In this document: in pieces, positions 55,741-64,000 of the stretch
Layout of the letters: the number at the start of each line of letters is the position of its first letter
Numbering within the stretch: position 1 is the first letter of the stretch
Assembly (NCBI GenBank): GCA_020852835.1
Contig: JADZAC010000036.1
Span: forward strand, 22,948 to 86,947
DNA length: 64,000 nucleotides
Origin: Flavobacteriales bacterium
GTDB lineage: Bacteria; Bacteroidota; Bacteroidia; Flavobacteriales_F; PHOS-HE28
Direction: 5' to 3'
Notes under the pieces: model-generated
Databases searched by the model: none
Told to the model about the DNA's origin: nothing
Seen by the model: the letters and a program-made list of their open reading frames with translations, nothing else
Made by a program: the position numbers and the translations under genes

Positions 55741-56271
55741 ATGCGGTTCCTCAAGTGGCTCCTGCTTGGTACGATCACATTGCTGGTCGGGGGTTGGATG
55801 TGCCGAGGACCGTTGTTCCGAAGTATCGTTCGCTATCATGTGGTTGGTGAGCGAGCGGCCATCAAGAAGGACGGCGCACCGGGATCGGTGGCCGCGAAGG
55901 TGGATGGCGTCCTCCAAGCGGCACTGGACACCACGGCGGACCGCCTTCATTTCAGCACGGGCCGAGTGACGAGCGATCCACGGGAGCTCGTTCCTGGAAG
56001 TGCGGCGAATTGCATCGGCTATGCGGCACTGTTCGCCGCGCTTGTTGAAGAAGACCTGGCTCGCGCCGAGCTGGCGGATCGGTATGCTGTACAGCAGGTC
56101 GTCAGTAAGCTCCACATCGGTTCATGGAACATGCATTCCCTGTTCGATGACCCGTTCTGGAAGGATCACGACATCGTACGCATCACGGACAAAGCGACCG
56201 GCACGACGATCCTGATCGATCCCGTCCTGTATGATGTGGCCGGGATCGATCGCGTGCAAGGCGGGCCGTGA
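55741..56271 (+). CDS. Exported or anchored transglutaminase-like protein
   Basis: A 176-residue protein with an N-terminal membrane segment (FLKWLLLGTITLLVGGWM) and a candidate cysteine-peptidase triad: Cys in ANCIGYAALFAALVEE, His in WKDHDIVRIT and Asp in TILIDPVLYDV, spaced as in transglutaminase-like proteins. The catalytic role is inferred from these motifs only. It originally followed the aldh-like gene directly. Confidence 0.6.
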   Translation: MRFLKWLLLGTITLLVGGWMCRGPLFRSIVRYHVVGERAAIKKDGAPGSVAAKVDGVLQAALDTTADRLHFSTGRVTSDPRELVPGSAANCIGYAALFAALVEEDLARAELADRYAVQQVVSKLHIGSWNMHSLFDDPFWKDHDIVRITDKATGTTILIDPVLYDVAGIDRVQGGP

Positions 56272-56316
56272 CCTCGGGGGCAACGGTCCTGCCCATCGCA
56301 TCGCGACCTTTGTTGC

Positions 56317-56829
56317 ATGGGGACGAATGAACGCACCGGTTCCGGACCGGTCCCGCTGCCCGCGTATTTCGGCGCCAGCTCCAAGGCGGATGTTTTCTTG
56401 CATCCGTACACGAACGGCGGTAGGCCCATCCGCACGCAGGTGGTGCTTACGCATCACTTGCTGTGCCTGGTACAGGAAGGAGAGAAAGAAGTGATCGTGG
56501 CTGGCCACCGCGAACTGGATGCCATCAACGAACCCGTGCCAGAAGCGGTCAAACGGTACGAGAAGGGCAACAGCATGGGTGCGACGGTGACGCGTTGCGA
56601 AGCGCTGCGTCCACTGGGCTTCACCCGGAGGGGCGATCCGCAACGCCTCTCCGAAGTGGTGATCGAACTGAATGAACGCGGCAAGGACGTGCTGTTGGTG
56701 TTGATGCATGAACGGCTGCCGGACGGCAACGACCTGCTCGGTGTCTCCGGTGGCTGGCACACGCACCTCGACATCCTGGTGGAGCATTTGAACGGCCGCG
56801 AGCACCGGGATCTCGGAGTTCGCATGTGA
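56317..56829 (+). CDS. SRPBCC-like protein with an unrelated N-terminus
   Basis: A 170-residue protein. The second half resembles the end of SRPBCC/AHSA1 domains: ATVTRCEALRPLGFTRRGDP, the strand LSEVVIELNERGKDVLLVLM and the closing SGGWHTHLDILVEHLNGRE. The first half (MGTNERTGSGPVPLPAYFGA onward) lacks the usual N-terminal strand and helices, so the gene may be 5'-truncated or rearranged. No enzymatic residues can be assigned. Confidence 0.55.
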   Translation: MGTNERTGSGPVPLPAYFGASSKADVFLHPYTNGGRPIRTQVVLTHHLLCLVQEGEKEVIVAGHRELDAINEPVPEAVKRYEKGNSMGATVTRCEALRPLGFTRRGDPQRLSEVVIELNERGKDVLLVLMHERLPDGNDLLGVSGGWHTHLDILVEHLNGREHRDLGVRM

Positions 56830-56969
56830 AGCTGCGCATCGACTACGAATTGCGGCTGAAGGCTGGTGAGCAGGAACATACGGGCCACACCTTCCTTTGT
56901 GCCATTGATCCGATCCAACGGAGCGGCTCCGAGAAGCGTGAGCTCGGCGCGGCCCGGTGCTTGTTGTGA
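56826..56969 (+). CDS. Small ORF overlapping the SRPBCC-like gene
   Basis: A GTG-started, 47-codon frame overlaps the upstream stop by 4 bases (ATGTGA). It begins VKLRIDYELRLKAGEQEHTG and contains a single CAIDP segment. No family recognised; a chance frame is possible. Confidence 0.25.
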   Translation: MKLRIDYELRLKAGEQEHTGHTFLCAIDPIQRSGSEKRELGAARCLL

Positions 56970-57072
56970 TGCGCCTTAGGCTCCGCACTGCGCCTTGGCC
57001 GCCATCAACGAGGCGGTGCTCCACGCTTTTTCCAACTCGTAACGGTATCTTCATGCCCCCAAGTCAACATCC

Positions 57073-57435
57073 ATGGCCACCCACCCACTCCTCATTGGCA
57101 TCCTCACGTGCTGTTCTGCGTGGTTCATCCCCACCTTGGCAGTGGCCCAGACCCGATCTCCTGATGCGATCGAGGTGACCTTCACGCCGAGCACCACCGA
57201 GGCAGAGCTGTTGTTGATCAAGGACCGTGTGAAGGCGAAGGGACTCGACCTGACCTACACCGACCTTCGTTACGACCAGGGACTCTTGCGGTCATTGGCA
57301 TTCAAGTTGGTGACGGACCAGGGCGAAGGGACCGCGAAGGGAGAGATCCGTGCGGAAGAACGCTTCGGGTTCTATTACGACCCCACACCACAGGGAGGGG
57401 TGAAGCTGATCGTGGGGCCACTTCCCACCTGGTGA
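57073..57435 (+). CDS. Small exported protein
   Basis: A 120-residue protein with a signal peptide (LLIGILTCCSAWFIPTLAVAQ) and one domain: FTPSTTEAELLLIKDRVKAK, GLDLTYTDLRYDQG and then LLRSLAFKLVTDQGEG. This TxxxLxxIKxxxxxxGxxxxY pattern resembles a small domain found in Bacteroidota exported and M56-peptidase-linked proteins (from memory). Function unknown. Confidence 0.65.
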   Translation: MATHPLLIGILTCCSAWFIPTLAVAQTRSPDAIEVTFTPSTTEAELLLIKDRVKAKGLDLTYTDLRYDQGLLRSLAFKLVTDQGEGTAKGEIRAEERFGFYYDPTPQGGVKLIVGPLPTW

Positions 57436-57488
57436 ATGGAGGCCGAGCCAAGGAGTTCCGACCTCCATCCGGGTTCATTCCGGTTGTT

Positions 57489-57824
57489 ATGGAGCTGATC
57501 ACCTGGCGTGATCTCGAACGAGTGGTACTCTGTGCGGGTACGGTCATCGCCGTGGTCGACCTCCCCAACGCCCGCAAACCGGCCTACGTGCTCACCATCG
57601 ACTTCGGTCTGCATGGTATCAAACGCAGCAGCGCGCAGATCACGAAGCACTACCGGAAAGAGGAACTGCTCGGCAGACAGGTGGTGGCGGTGATCAACCT
57701 GCCCCCCAAACAAGTGGGTCATGTGATGAGCGAGTGCCTGGTGACCGGCTTCGCGGATGCGGACGGCCGGATCGTGCTCACCGCGGTGGAGCGACCCGTA
57801 CCGGACGGAAGCCGCCTGTGCTGA
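57489..57824 (+). CDS. csaA: CsaA-type tRNA-binding-domain protein
   Basis: A 111-residue OB-fold protein of the CsaA type: VVLCAGTVIAVVDLPNARKP, the diagnostic YVLTIDFGLHGIKRSSAQIT, EELLGRQVVAVINLPPKQVG, and the end VLTAVERPVPDGSRLC. These match CsaA, a tRNA-binding, export-associated protein. The ATG at 57489 (MELITW) is used; the 19-codon extension lacks family similarity. It converges with the repeat protein at 57825. Confidence 0.92.
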   Translation: MELITWRDLERVVLCAGTVIAVVDLPNARKPAYVLTIDFGLHGIKRSSAQITKHYRKEELLGRQVVAVINLPPKQVGHVMSECLVTGFADADGRIVLTAVERPVPDGSRLC

Positions 57825-58325
57825 TCACATCGTTCCCAGGATCGCCAGCAAAGCGATCATCGGGATCTCGCCTTGTACTTCGAGCACCGCATCGGCCTTT
57901 TGGCAGAACGGTCCTTCACCGATGTACACGGTGTTGCCGTCCAGGACGAAGGCGCCGTCCGCCTTGGTGCAGAACGGACCTTCTGCATGGAACACGTTCT
58001 GGCCTTCCACGACCAGTACCCCCGCAGCACGCGTGCAGAAGGCCCCCGTACATCGGAATAACTTGTTGCCTTCCATTCGGAACAGGCCGGCTCCGCGTTG
58101 TCCGAAGGCATCCGCGCTGCGGTACACGGCCTCCTCATCGAAGAGGTAGAGGCAGGGACCCTTGGTGCCGAATGGCCCACAAGCCTGATGGATACGTCCC
58201 TTTTCCACCACGAAGGCGGCATCGCCGATGTTCCCGAACGGGCCGTAGGCGAAGCGTACCACGGCCAGTTGGGCGTGAAGCATCCCCAGTGGGAAGAGTG
58301 CGAGTACAACGAGGAGGGTCCTCAT
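57825..58325 (-). CDS. Exported protein made of six 22-residue repeats
   Basis: A 166-residue protein with a signal peptide ([19 protein letters not shown]) followed by six consecutive 22-residue repeats, each opening with a GPFG/GPFC/GAFC-like motif (YGPFGNIG, CGPFGTKG, ADAFGQRG, TGAFCTRA, EGPFCTKA, EGPFCQKA) and ending in a V/L-rich strand plus a short turn. Register is exact over all six. A short beta-solenoid or small beta-propeller is plausible; no known domain name is recognised. The last unit is hydrophobic (MIALLAILG). It overlaps the next gene by 4 bases. Confidence 0.75.
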   Translation of the reverse strand: MRTLLVVLALFPLGMLHAQLAVVRFAYGPFGNIGDAAFVVEKGRIHQACGPFGTKGPCLYLFDEEAVYRSADAFGQRGAGLFRMEGNKLFRCTGAFCTRAAGVLVVEGQNVFHAEGPFCTKADGAFVLDGNTVYIGEGPFCQKADAVLEVQGEIPMIALLAILGTM

Positions 58326-59217
58326 CGGCGTTCGGTGGTGAAGCGCACCACGTGGATCACCCCGGTCAGCAGGTCCTTCGTGAGCCGTGCGGTCAGTTCC
58401 ATGGTGTTCGCATCGTACAGGTACTCTTCCCGTTCCATGGCACGGTCATCGTGCCAAAGCCGGCTTTCCACCACATTGCCCGCTTCATCGTAACCCCATG
58501 TCCGTTTGGTGGTCTCCGTGCGGTCCAGGTCGGGCTGGTCGATGCGTTCCACGATGCGGCCCTTCTCATCATACCGGAAGCTCACACGAGCACGGCGGTT
58601 GCTGATGAGGTAGCGGTCCTCGATGCGTTGCACATAACCCAGTTCGTTGGAGGTGGTGATCCGTTCGCGGAATGGCAGGCCGTGGTTGTTGGTGAAGAGC
58701 ATGCGGGAGCAGCTATCGTTCACGGCTTCGTAGCGGAAATGCTCGTCGCTGATCTCCGTGACCAGTCCGGGAATGAGCTGGTACCGGTCGGTGCCCAGGT
58801 TCTCGATGCGCGTATAGGTCTCGCGTATGCTTCGGCCTTGATCGTCCAATTCGATGTCATAGGCGAAATAGCCGTTCAGGTCGTTACGCAGTCTGCGGCG
58901 CACCCTCCCGGCCGTATCATAAGTGTAAGTGGTGCTCGCCGTATCATGTCCCGATCCCGGTCGGCCATAGCTGTTGTTGGTGTACAGGGGCAGTCCGTTC
59001 AGACCGAAGCGGTAGAGGTATCGTTCATTCTGTTCGCGCATCGGCTCTCCATCGCGTTTCACCATGCGCTGGCCGGTGATGGTGGCGATATGGTTGCGTT
59101 GAATGAAGAGCGGATTGAAATGGAGGTCGTGTGCTGGACCGGTCTCCGCCAGGATGAGCAGGGCCTGGGCGTTGGCGTCCAGGAAGCAGGTGAGCGATAG
59201 GAGGAGGAAGAGGCGTG

Positions 59218-59221
<4 letters not shown>
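58322..59221 (-). CDS. Exported YD-repeat/RHS-like protein
   Basis: A 299-residue exported protein with a signal peptide ([16 protein letters not shown]) and several YD/RHS-like segments: [33 protein letters not shown] and [15 protein letters not shown]. These tyrosine-aspartate repeats form beta strands in exported Bacteroidota proteins. It overlaps both the repeat protein and the YyaL-like gene, so the three form one unit. Function unknown. Confidence 0.7.
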
Positions 59222-61230
<2,009 letters not shown>

Positions 61231-61297
61231 TGATCAGCGCCGTGAGCCGGGATCCTGCTCCGGATGGCGTTCCTTGCACTCCGAAGGGATCACCCCA

Positions 61298-61891
61298 ATG
61301 GCTCATCAAAGCAACGACCTCCCACAGCGCTACCGGCCACCGGATGGGCGCAGGCATCAACAAGGCACCGTGGAAGCCCGTGTGCGGGAGCAGTCCTGGC
61401 CCGGTACGCTCATGGCATTGGGGATCTTCGTGCTCATCATCTCCTTTTGGGCGGCGGCCGGGCGCACCTTGGTGAGTTATGTGGTGCTCGCACGTTGGTT
61501 CGCGCTCTTCGCCTTCGCGGGGAACCTGCTGCCGTACAGCCGTGTGGGGCTCCGTTCCGGCATGGAACGGTTGGAATGGTTCCTCTTCAATCTGCTCGCC
61601 GTGGGTCCATTCGTATTCAGCCTGCTGCTTTGGCTGAACCTGTTGGTGCATGGTCCGGAACGTTTCTCGATCACCGGATACAACGGCGACATCATTCAGG
61701 TGCGGAGCTATTGGATGGTGCATGGTAGGCTCCCACCGGGCGAACCGTTCAGTTCCAACACGGGGTCGATCGCGGATCATCCGGGTCCGGTGGGCGGTCA
61801 CTTCATCGGCACGGCGACCGGCCTGCTCGGCTACGAAGTGATCACCACCTACACGCAGTATGCCACACCGGCCGGGGCGAGCGATCAGTAG
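61298..61891 (+). CDS. Small membrane protein of unknown function
   Basis: A 197-residue protein with three hydrophobic segments (LMALGIFVLIISFWAAAG, LVSYVVLARWFALFAFAGNL, WFLFNLLAVGPFVFSLLLWL) and a polar C-terminal half that ends near the convergent LEA-type gene, overlapping its 3' end by 7 bases. No family recognised. The ATG at 61298 (MAHQSNDL) is preferred over the longer ORF, which runs into the YyaL-like gene region. Confidence 0.6.
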   Translation: MAHQSNDLPQRYRPPDGRRHQQGTVEARVREQSWPGTLMALGIFVLIISFWAAAGRTLVSYVVLARWFALFAFAGNLLPYSRVGLRSGMERLEWFLFNLLAVGPFVFSLLLWLNLLVHGPERFSITGYNGDIIQVRSYWMVHGRLPPGEPFSSNTGSIADHPGPVGGHFIGTATGLLGYEVITTYTQYATPAGASDQ

Positions 61892-62376
61892 CTGATCCGC
61901 TCCTCGAACTCGAAGGGGAAGCGTTTCCGGAAAAGACCCACACGTCCCACCACGGTGCCTTTCGCAGCCAGCTTCACCTCACCACCGAGGGCGCCGGAAA
62001 GCAGCACCATCAACAGGGATCCGCCCTGCAGGTCGGCATGCATGGGGATCGAGTACACCTGGGTGGACCTGGGTTGCAGTGTGATCGTCGAATCGAGCAC
62101 CCCCTTGCCCACGAACTTGTCGTTCACGAACAGGTCCACATCGGGTTCCTGGGCATGGATGCGGTAATTGTTGGGGTTGTTCACCAGTGCGTCCACCCGC
62201 ACGGCGATACCCTTGGCATCCAGCCGTTCCACCTGGATGCCGGTCACATCGACCAATTCCACCGGCTTGTAGCTGAGGCAGGCCGAAAGGGTGAAGCCAA
62301 GGAACAGGGCCAGGAGCAGGCGTGGGAACGCCGTGAGGGCCTTTTTGAAAGGTGTGCTACCTGCCCGATGCGGCAT
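61885..62376 (-). CDS. LEA14-like lipoprotein
   Basis: A 163-residue exported lipoprotein (lipobox LSACLS) with a LEA type-2-like domain: VDVTGIQVERLDAKGIAVRV, DALVNNPNNYRIHAQEPDVD and ATKGTVV-like closing strands (VKLAAKGTVVGRVGL). The NPNNYxI motif is typical. It follows the M20 peptidase with a 20-base overlap and may belong to the same operon. Confidence 0.82.
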   Translation of the reverse strand: MPHRAGSTPFKKALTAFPRLLLALFLGFTLSACLSYKPVELVDVTGIQVERLDAKGIAVRVDALVNNPNNYRIHAQEPDVDLFVNDKFVGKGVLDSTITLQPRSTQVYSIPMHADLQGGSLLMVLLSGALGGEVKLAAKGTVVGRVGLFRKRFPFEFEERISY

Positions 62377-63727
62377 AGTGGTGGAAGAACCGTGGAATGG
62401 TGCGGATGCCCTGCATGTAGTTGAACACGCCGTATTTCTCGTTGGGACTATGGATGTTGTCGCTGTCCAGTCCGAAGCCGAAAAGCACGGTCTTCAATCC
62501 CAGTTCCGCCTCGAAAAGCGCGACGATGGGGATGCTGCCGCCGCCACGTGTGGGGATCGGTTTCTTCCCGAAGGTCTCTTCCATCGCCTTGCTGGCGGCC
62601 TGGTAGGCCGGGCTATCGATCGGGGTCACGGCTGCTTCACCGCCGTGGTGCGGGCGCACCACCACCTGAATACCGGGGGGCGCGATCCGCTCGAAGTGGT
62701 CCTTGAAGAGTTCGGTGATGGCATCGCTTTTCTGATCGGGCACCAGGCGCATGCTGATCTTGGCGAACGCCTTGGAGGGCAGGACGGTCTTGGCGCCCTC
62801 ACCGATGTAACCGCCCCAGATCCCATTCACGTCGAGGGTGGGCCGGATACTACTGCGTTCCTCGCTGGTGTAGCCTTTCTCACCGCGCACCTCGTTGATC
62901 GCAAGGTCTTTTTTGTATTCGGCCTCATTGAAGGGAGCTTCGGCCAATGCATCGCGCTCGGCCCGGGTCAGTTCCTTCACCGCCTCGTAGAAACCGGGTA
63001 CGGTGATCCGCCGGTCCTTGTCATGCAGGCTCGCGATCATCTCACACAAGGCATTGATCGGGTTGGCCACCGCACCTCCGTAAACCCCGCTGTGCAGGTC
63101 GCGGTTCGGGCCGGTCACCTCCACCTCCACATAGCTCAGACCACGCAGGCCCGTGTTGATGCTGGGCACGTCATTGGCGATCATGGCCGTGTCGCTGATC
63201 AGGACCACATCGGCCTTGAGGCGGTCCTTGTTGGCCTTCACGAACACGCCGAGATTGTCGCTGCCAACCTCCTCCTCGCCTTCGATCATCACCTTCACAT
63301 TACAGGGTAGACCACCGTTCTTCATCATGGCCTCTATGGCCTTCACGTGCATGTAGAACTGGCCTTTGTCGTCGGCACTTCCACGGGCGTAGATCATGCC
63401 GTCCTTGATCACCGGATCGAAGGGGCCGCTATGCCAAAGGTCCAGTGGGTCAGGTGGTTGCACATCGTAGTGGCCGTAAACCAGGACGGTTGGCCGGGTC
63501 GGGTCCACTATGCGCTCCCCGTATACGATGGGGTGCCCGGCGGTGGGGCACACCTCCACCTTCTCCAGGCCGGCCTCCACCATGCGTTGTTTCACGGCTT
63601 CGGCACAGCGGGCCACGTCGGCCTTGTATTTCGGATCGGCACTCACACTGGGGATGCGGAGCAGTCCCAGGAGTTCGTCGATGAAACGGGCTTCGTTGGT
63701 CTTGATGTAGGAGTCTATCGCTTGCAC
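62357..63727 (-). CDS. M20 family dipeptidase
   Basis: Zinc peptidase that releases amino acids from dipeptides or peptides. The protein has VLVYGHYDVQPPDPLDLWHS, IYARGSADDKGQFYMHVKAI and VMIEGEEEVGSDN with all metal ligands and the catalytic glutamate, plus the dimerisation domain. The GTG at 63727 (VQAIDSYIKTNEARFI) is chosen over the longer ORF because a TATCTTTG element lies just upstream of it; the residues before it translate the promoter. Confidence 0.9.
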   Translation of the reverse strand: MQAIDSYIKTNEARFIDELLGLLRIPSVSADPKYKADVARCAEAVKQRMVEAGLEKVEVCPTAGHPIVYGERIVDPTRPTVLVYGHYDVQPPDPLDLWHSGPFDPVIKDGMIYARGSADDKGQFYMHVKAIEAMMKNGGLPCNVKVMIEGEEEVGSDNLGVFVKANKDRLKADVVLISDTAMIANDVPSINTGLRGLSYVEVEVTGPNRDLHSGVYGGAVANPINALCEMIASLHDKDRRITVPGFYEAVKELTRAERDALAEAPFNEAEYKKDLAINEVRGEKGYTSEERSSIRPTLDVNGIWGGYIGEGAKTVLPSKAFAKISMRLVPDQKSDAITELFKDHFERIAPPGIQVVVRPHHGGEAAVTPIDSPAYQAASKAMEETFGKKPIPTRGGGSIPIVALFEAELGLKTVLFGFGLDSDNIHSPNEKYGVFNYMQGIRTIPRFFHHYAASGR

Positions 63728-63749
63728 GGCCAGGATGGATTGGAACGGC

Positions 63750-63757
63750 CAAAGATA
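63750..63757 (-). promoter_or_regulatory. -7 promoter element for the M20 dipeptidase
   Basis: Minus-strand TATCTTTG, exact consensus, lies 22 bases before the GTG at 63727. Confidence 0.55.
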
Positions 63758-63841
63758 GCCGGGGGGGCTGGGCCGGAGAATGCGCTGTGTTCCGGGCAAC
63801 CAAAAGCGGGTGGTCGCGGTCCTTGGTACGGCCGCACCCCC

Positions 63842-63849
63842 TATCTTCA
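63842..63849 (+). promoter_or_regulatory. -7 promoter element for the 63865 gene
   Basis: TATCTTCA lies 15 bases before the ATG at 63865, divergent from the M20 promoter. Confidence 0.45.
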
Positions 63850-63864
63850 CAGCGGCTTGTTGAA

Positions 63865-64000
63865 ATGCAGCATCTTCTTCGTACGCTCCTTCTGCTGAGC
63901 GCCAGCGTATTCGGACTTGGCGGGTATGCCCAGTTGGTGGTGAACGAGACCATGACCCCGGCCCAGTTGGTGCAGAACGTCCTGCTCGGTGGCGGGGTCA
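63865..64000 (+). CDS. Start of a choice-of-anchor-L-type exported protein (partial)
   Basis: Only about 45 codons are inside the window. They encode a signal peptide (LLRTLLLLSASVFGLGGYAQ) followed by LVVNETMTPAQLVQNVLLGG, the opening of the choice-of-anchor-L domain found in large Bacteroidota surface proteins secreted by the type IX system. The gene continues beyond the right edge. Confidence 0.82.
   Translation, partial: MQHLLRTLLLLSASVFGLGGYAQLVVNETMTPAQLVQNVLLGGGV

Overview
The window looks like chromosomal DNA of a GC-rich member of the Bacteroidota, probably a Flavobacteriales lineage. The reasons are the ccoS/ccoN cbb3 operon next to a ctaB-coxC-coxC-coxD-SCO-DUF420 accessory cluster, secreted proteins of the type IX secretion style (3-coathanger and choice-of-anchor-L modules), Bacteroidota Wzi-type outer membrane proteins, and a recurrent TAnnTTTG-like -7 promoter element just in front of many start codons. 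No tRNA, rRNA, CRISPR array or transposase gene was seen.

Layout. 1-7.5 kb (minus strand): terminal oxidase genes (partial ccoN, ccoS, the copper ATPase ccoI, DUF420, SCO, oxidase subunits IV, III and III, heme O synthase). 7.5-14.1 kb (minus): surface polysaccharide genes (two Wzi-like proteins around a WecA/MraY-type transferase, then GDP-fucose synthase and GDP-mannose dehydratase). 14-19.4 kb: cysQ and two secreted amidohydrolase-like proteins. 19.4-38 kb: mostly housekeeping and envelope genes (hflX, PBP1A, an MsbA-like exporter, rbfA, a LolC-like permease, tadA, recJ, a PEGA-trypsin lipoprotein, an M28 peptidase), interrupted by a HicAB and a DUF433/DUF5615 toxin-antitoxin-like pair. 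38-49 kb: an accessory region with a broken GxxExxY gene between repeat arrays, cysS, a Doc module, an ImuC/DnaE2-like polymerase carrying several in-frame repeat insertions, a second DUF433/DUF5615 pair, ParDE, Mrr, a four-helix-bundle protein and DinB. 49-55.7 kb: aldehyde dehydrogenase genes, one with a low-GC insertion at its 5' end, the next followed by a VapBC module. 55.7-64 kb: small exported proteins, CsaA, a 22-residue-repeat protein, a YyaL/SSP411 homologue, an M20 dipeptidase and the start of a choice-of-anchor-L protein.

Two linked themes stand out. First, three pieces of cargo (HicAB, VapBC and a pair of exported-protein genes) are bounded by a second copy of the end of the neighbouring host gene: the hflX 3' end, an aldh 3' end and an aldh 5' end. 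The two toxin-antitoxin cases duplicate the gene end with its stop codon at offsets of 655 and 652 bp. Second, several families of short, often palindromic dispersed repeats (CCGCCAAG, CTTCGACTCCGCTCAGG, GTTGT/GAACTAC and GATCAGAC types) lie between genes and also inside reading frames, where they add residues to the encoded proteins. The error-prone-type DNA polymerase carries five such tracts and stays open for 1120 codons; CysS and an aldehyde dehydrogenase fragment carry one each.

Start codons were chosen from family alignments recalled from memory and from the promoter element. All function calls are by inspection; no database search was run.
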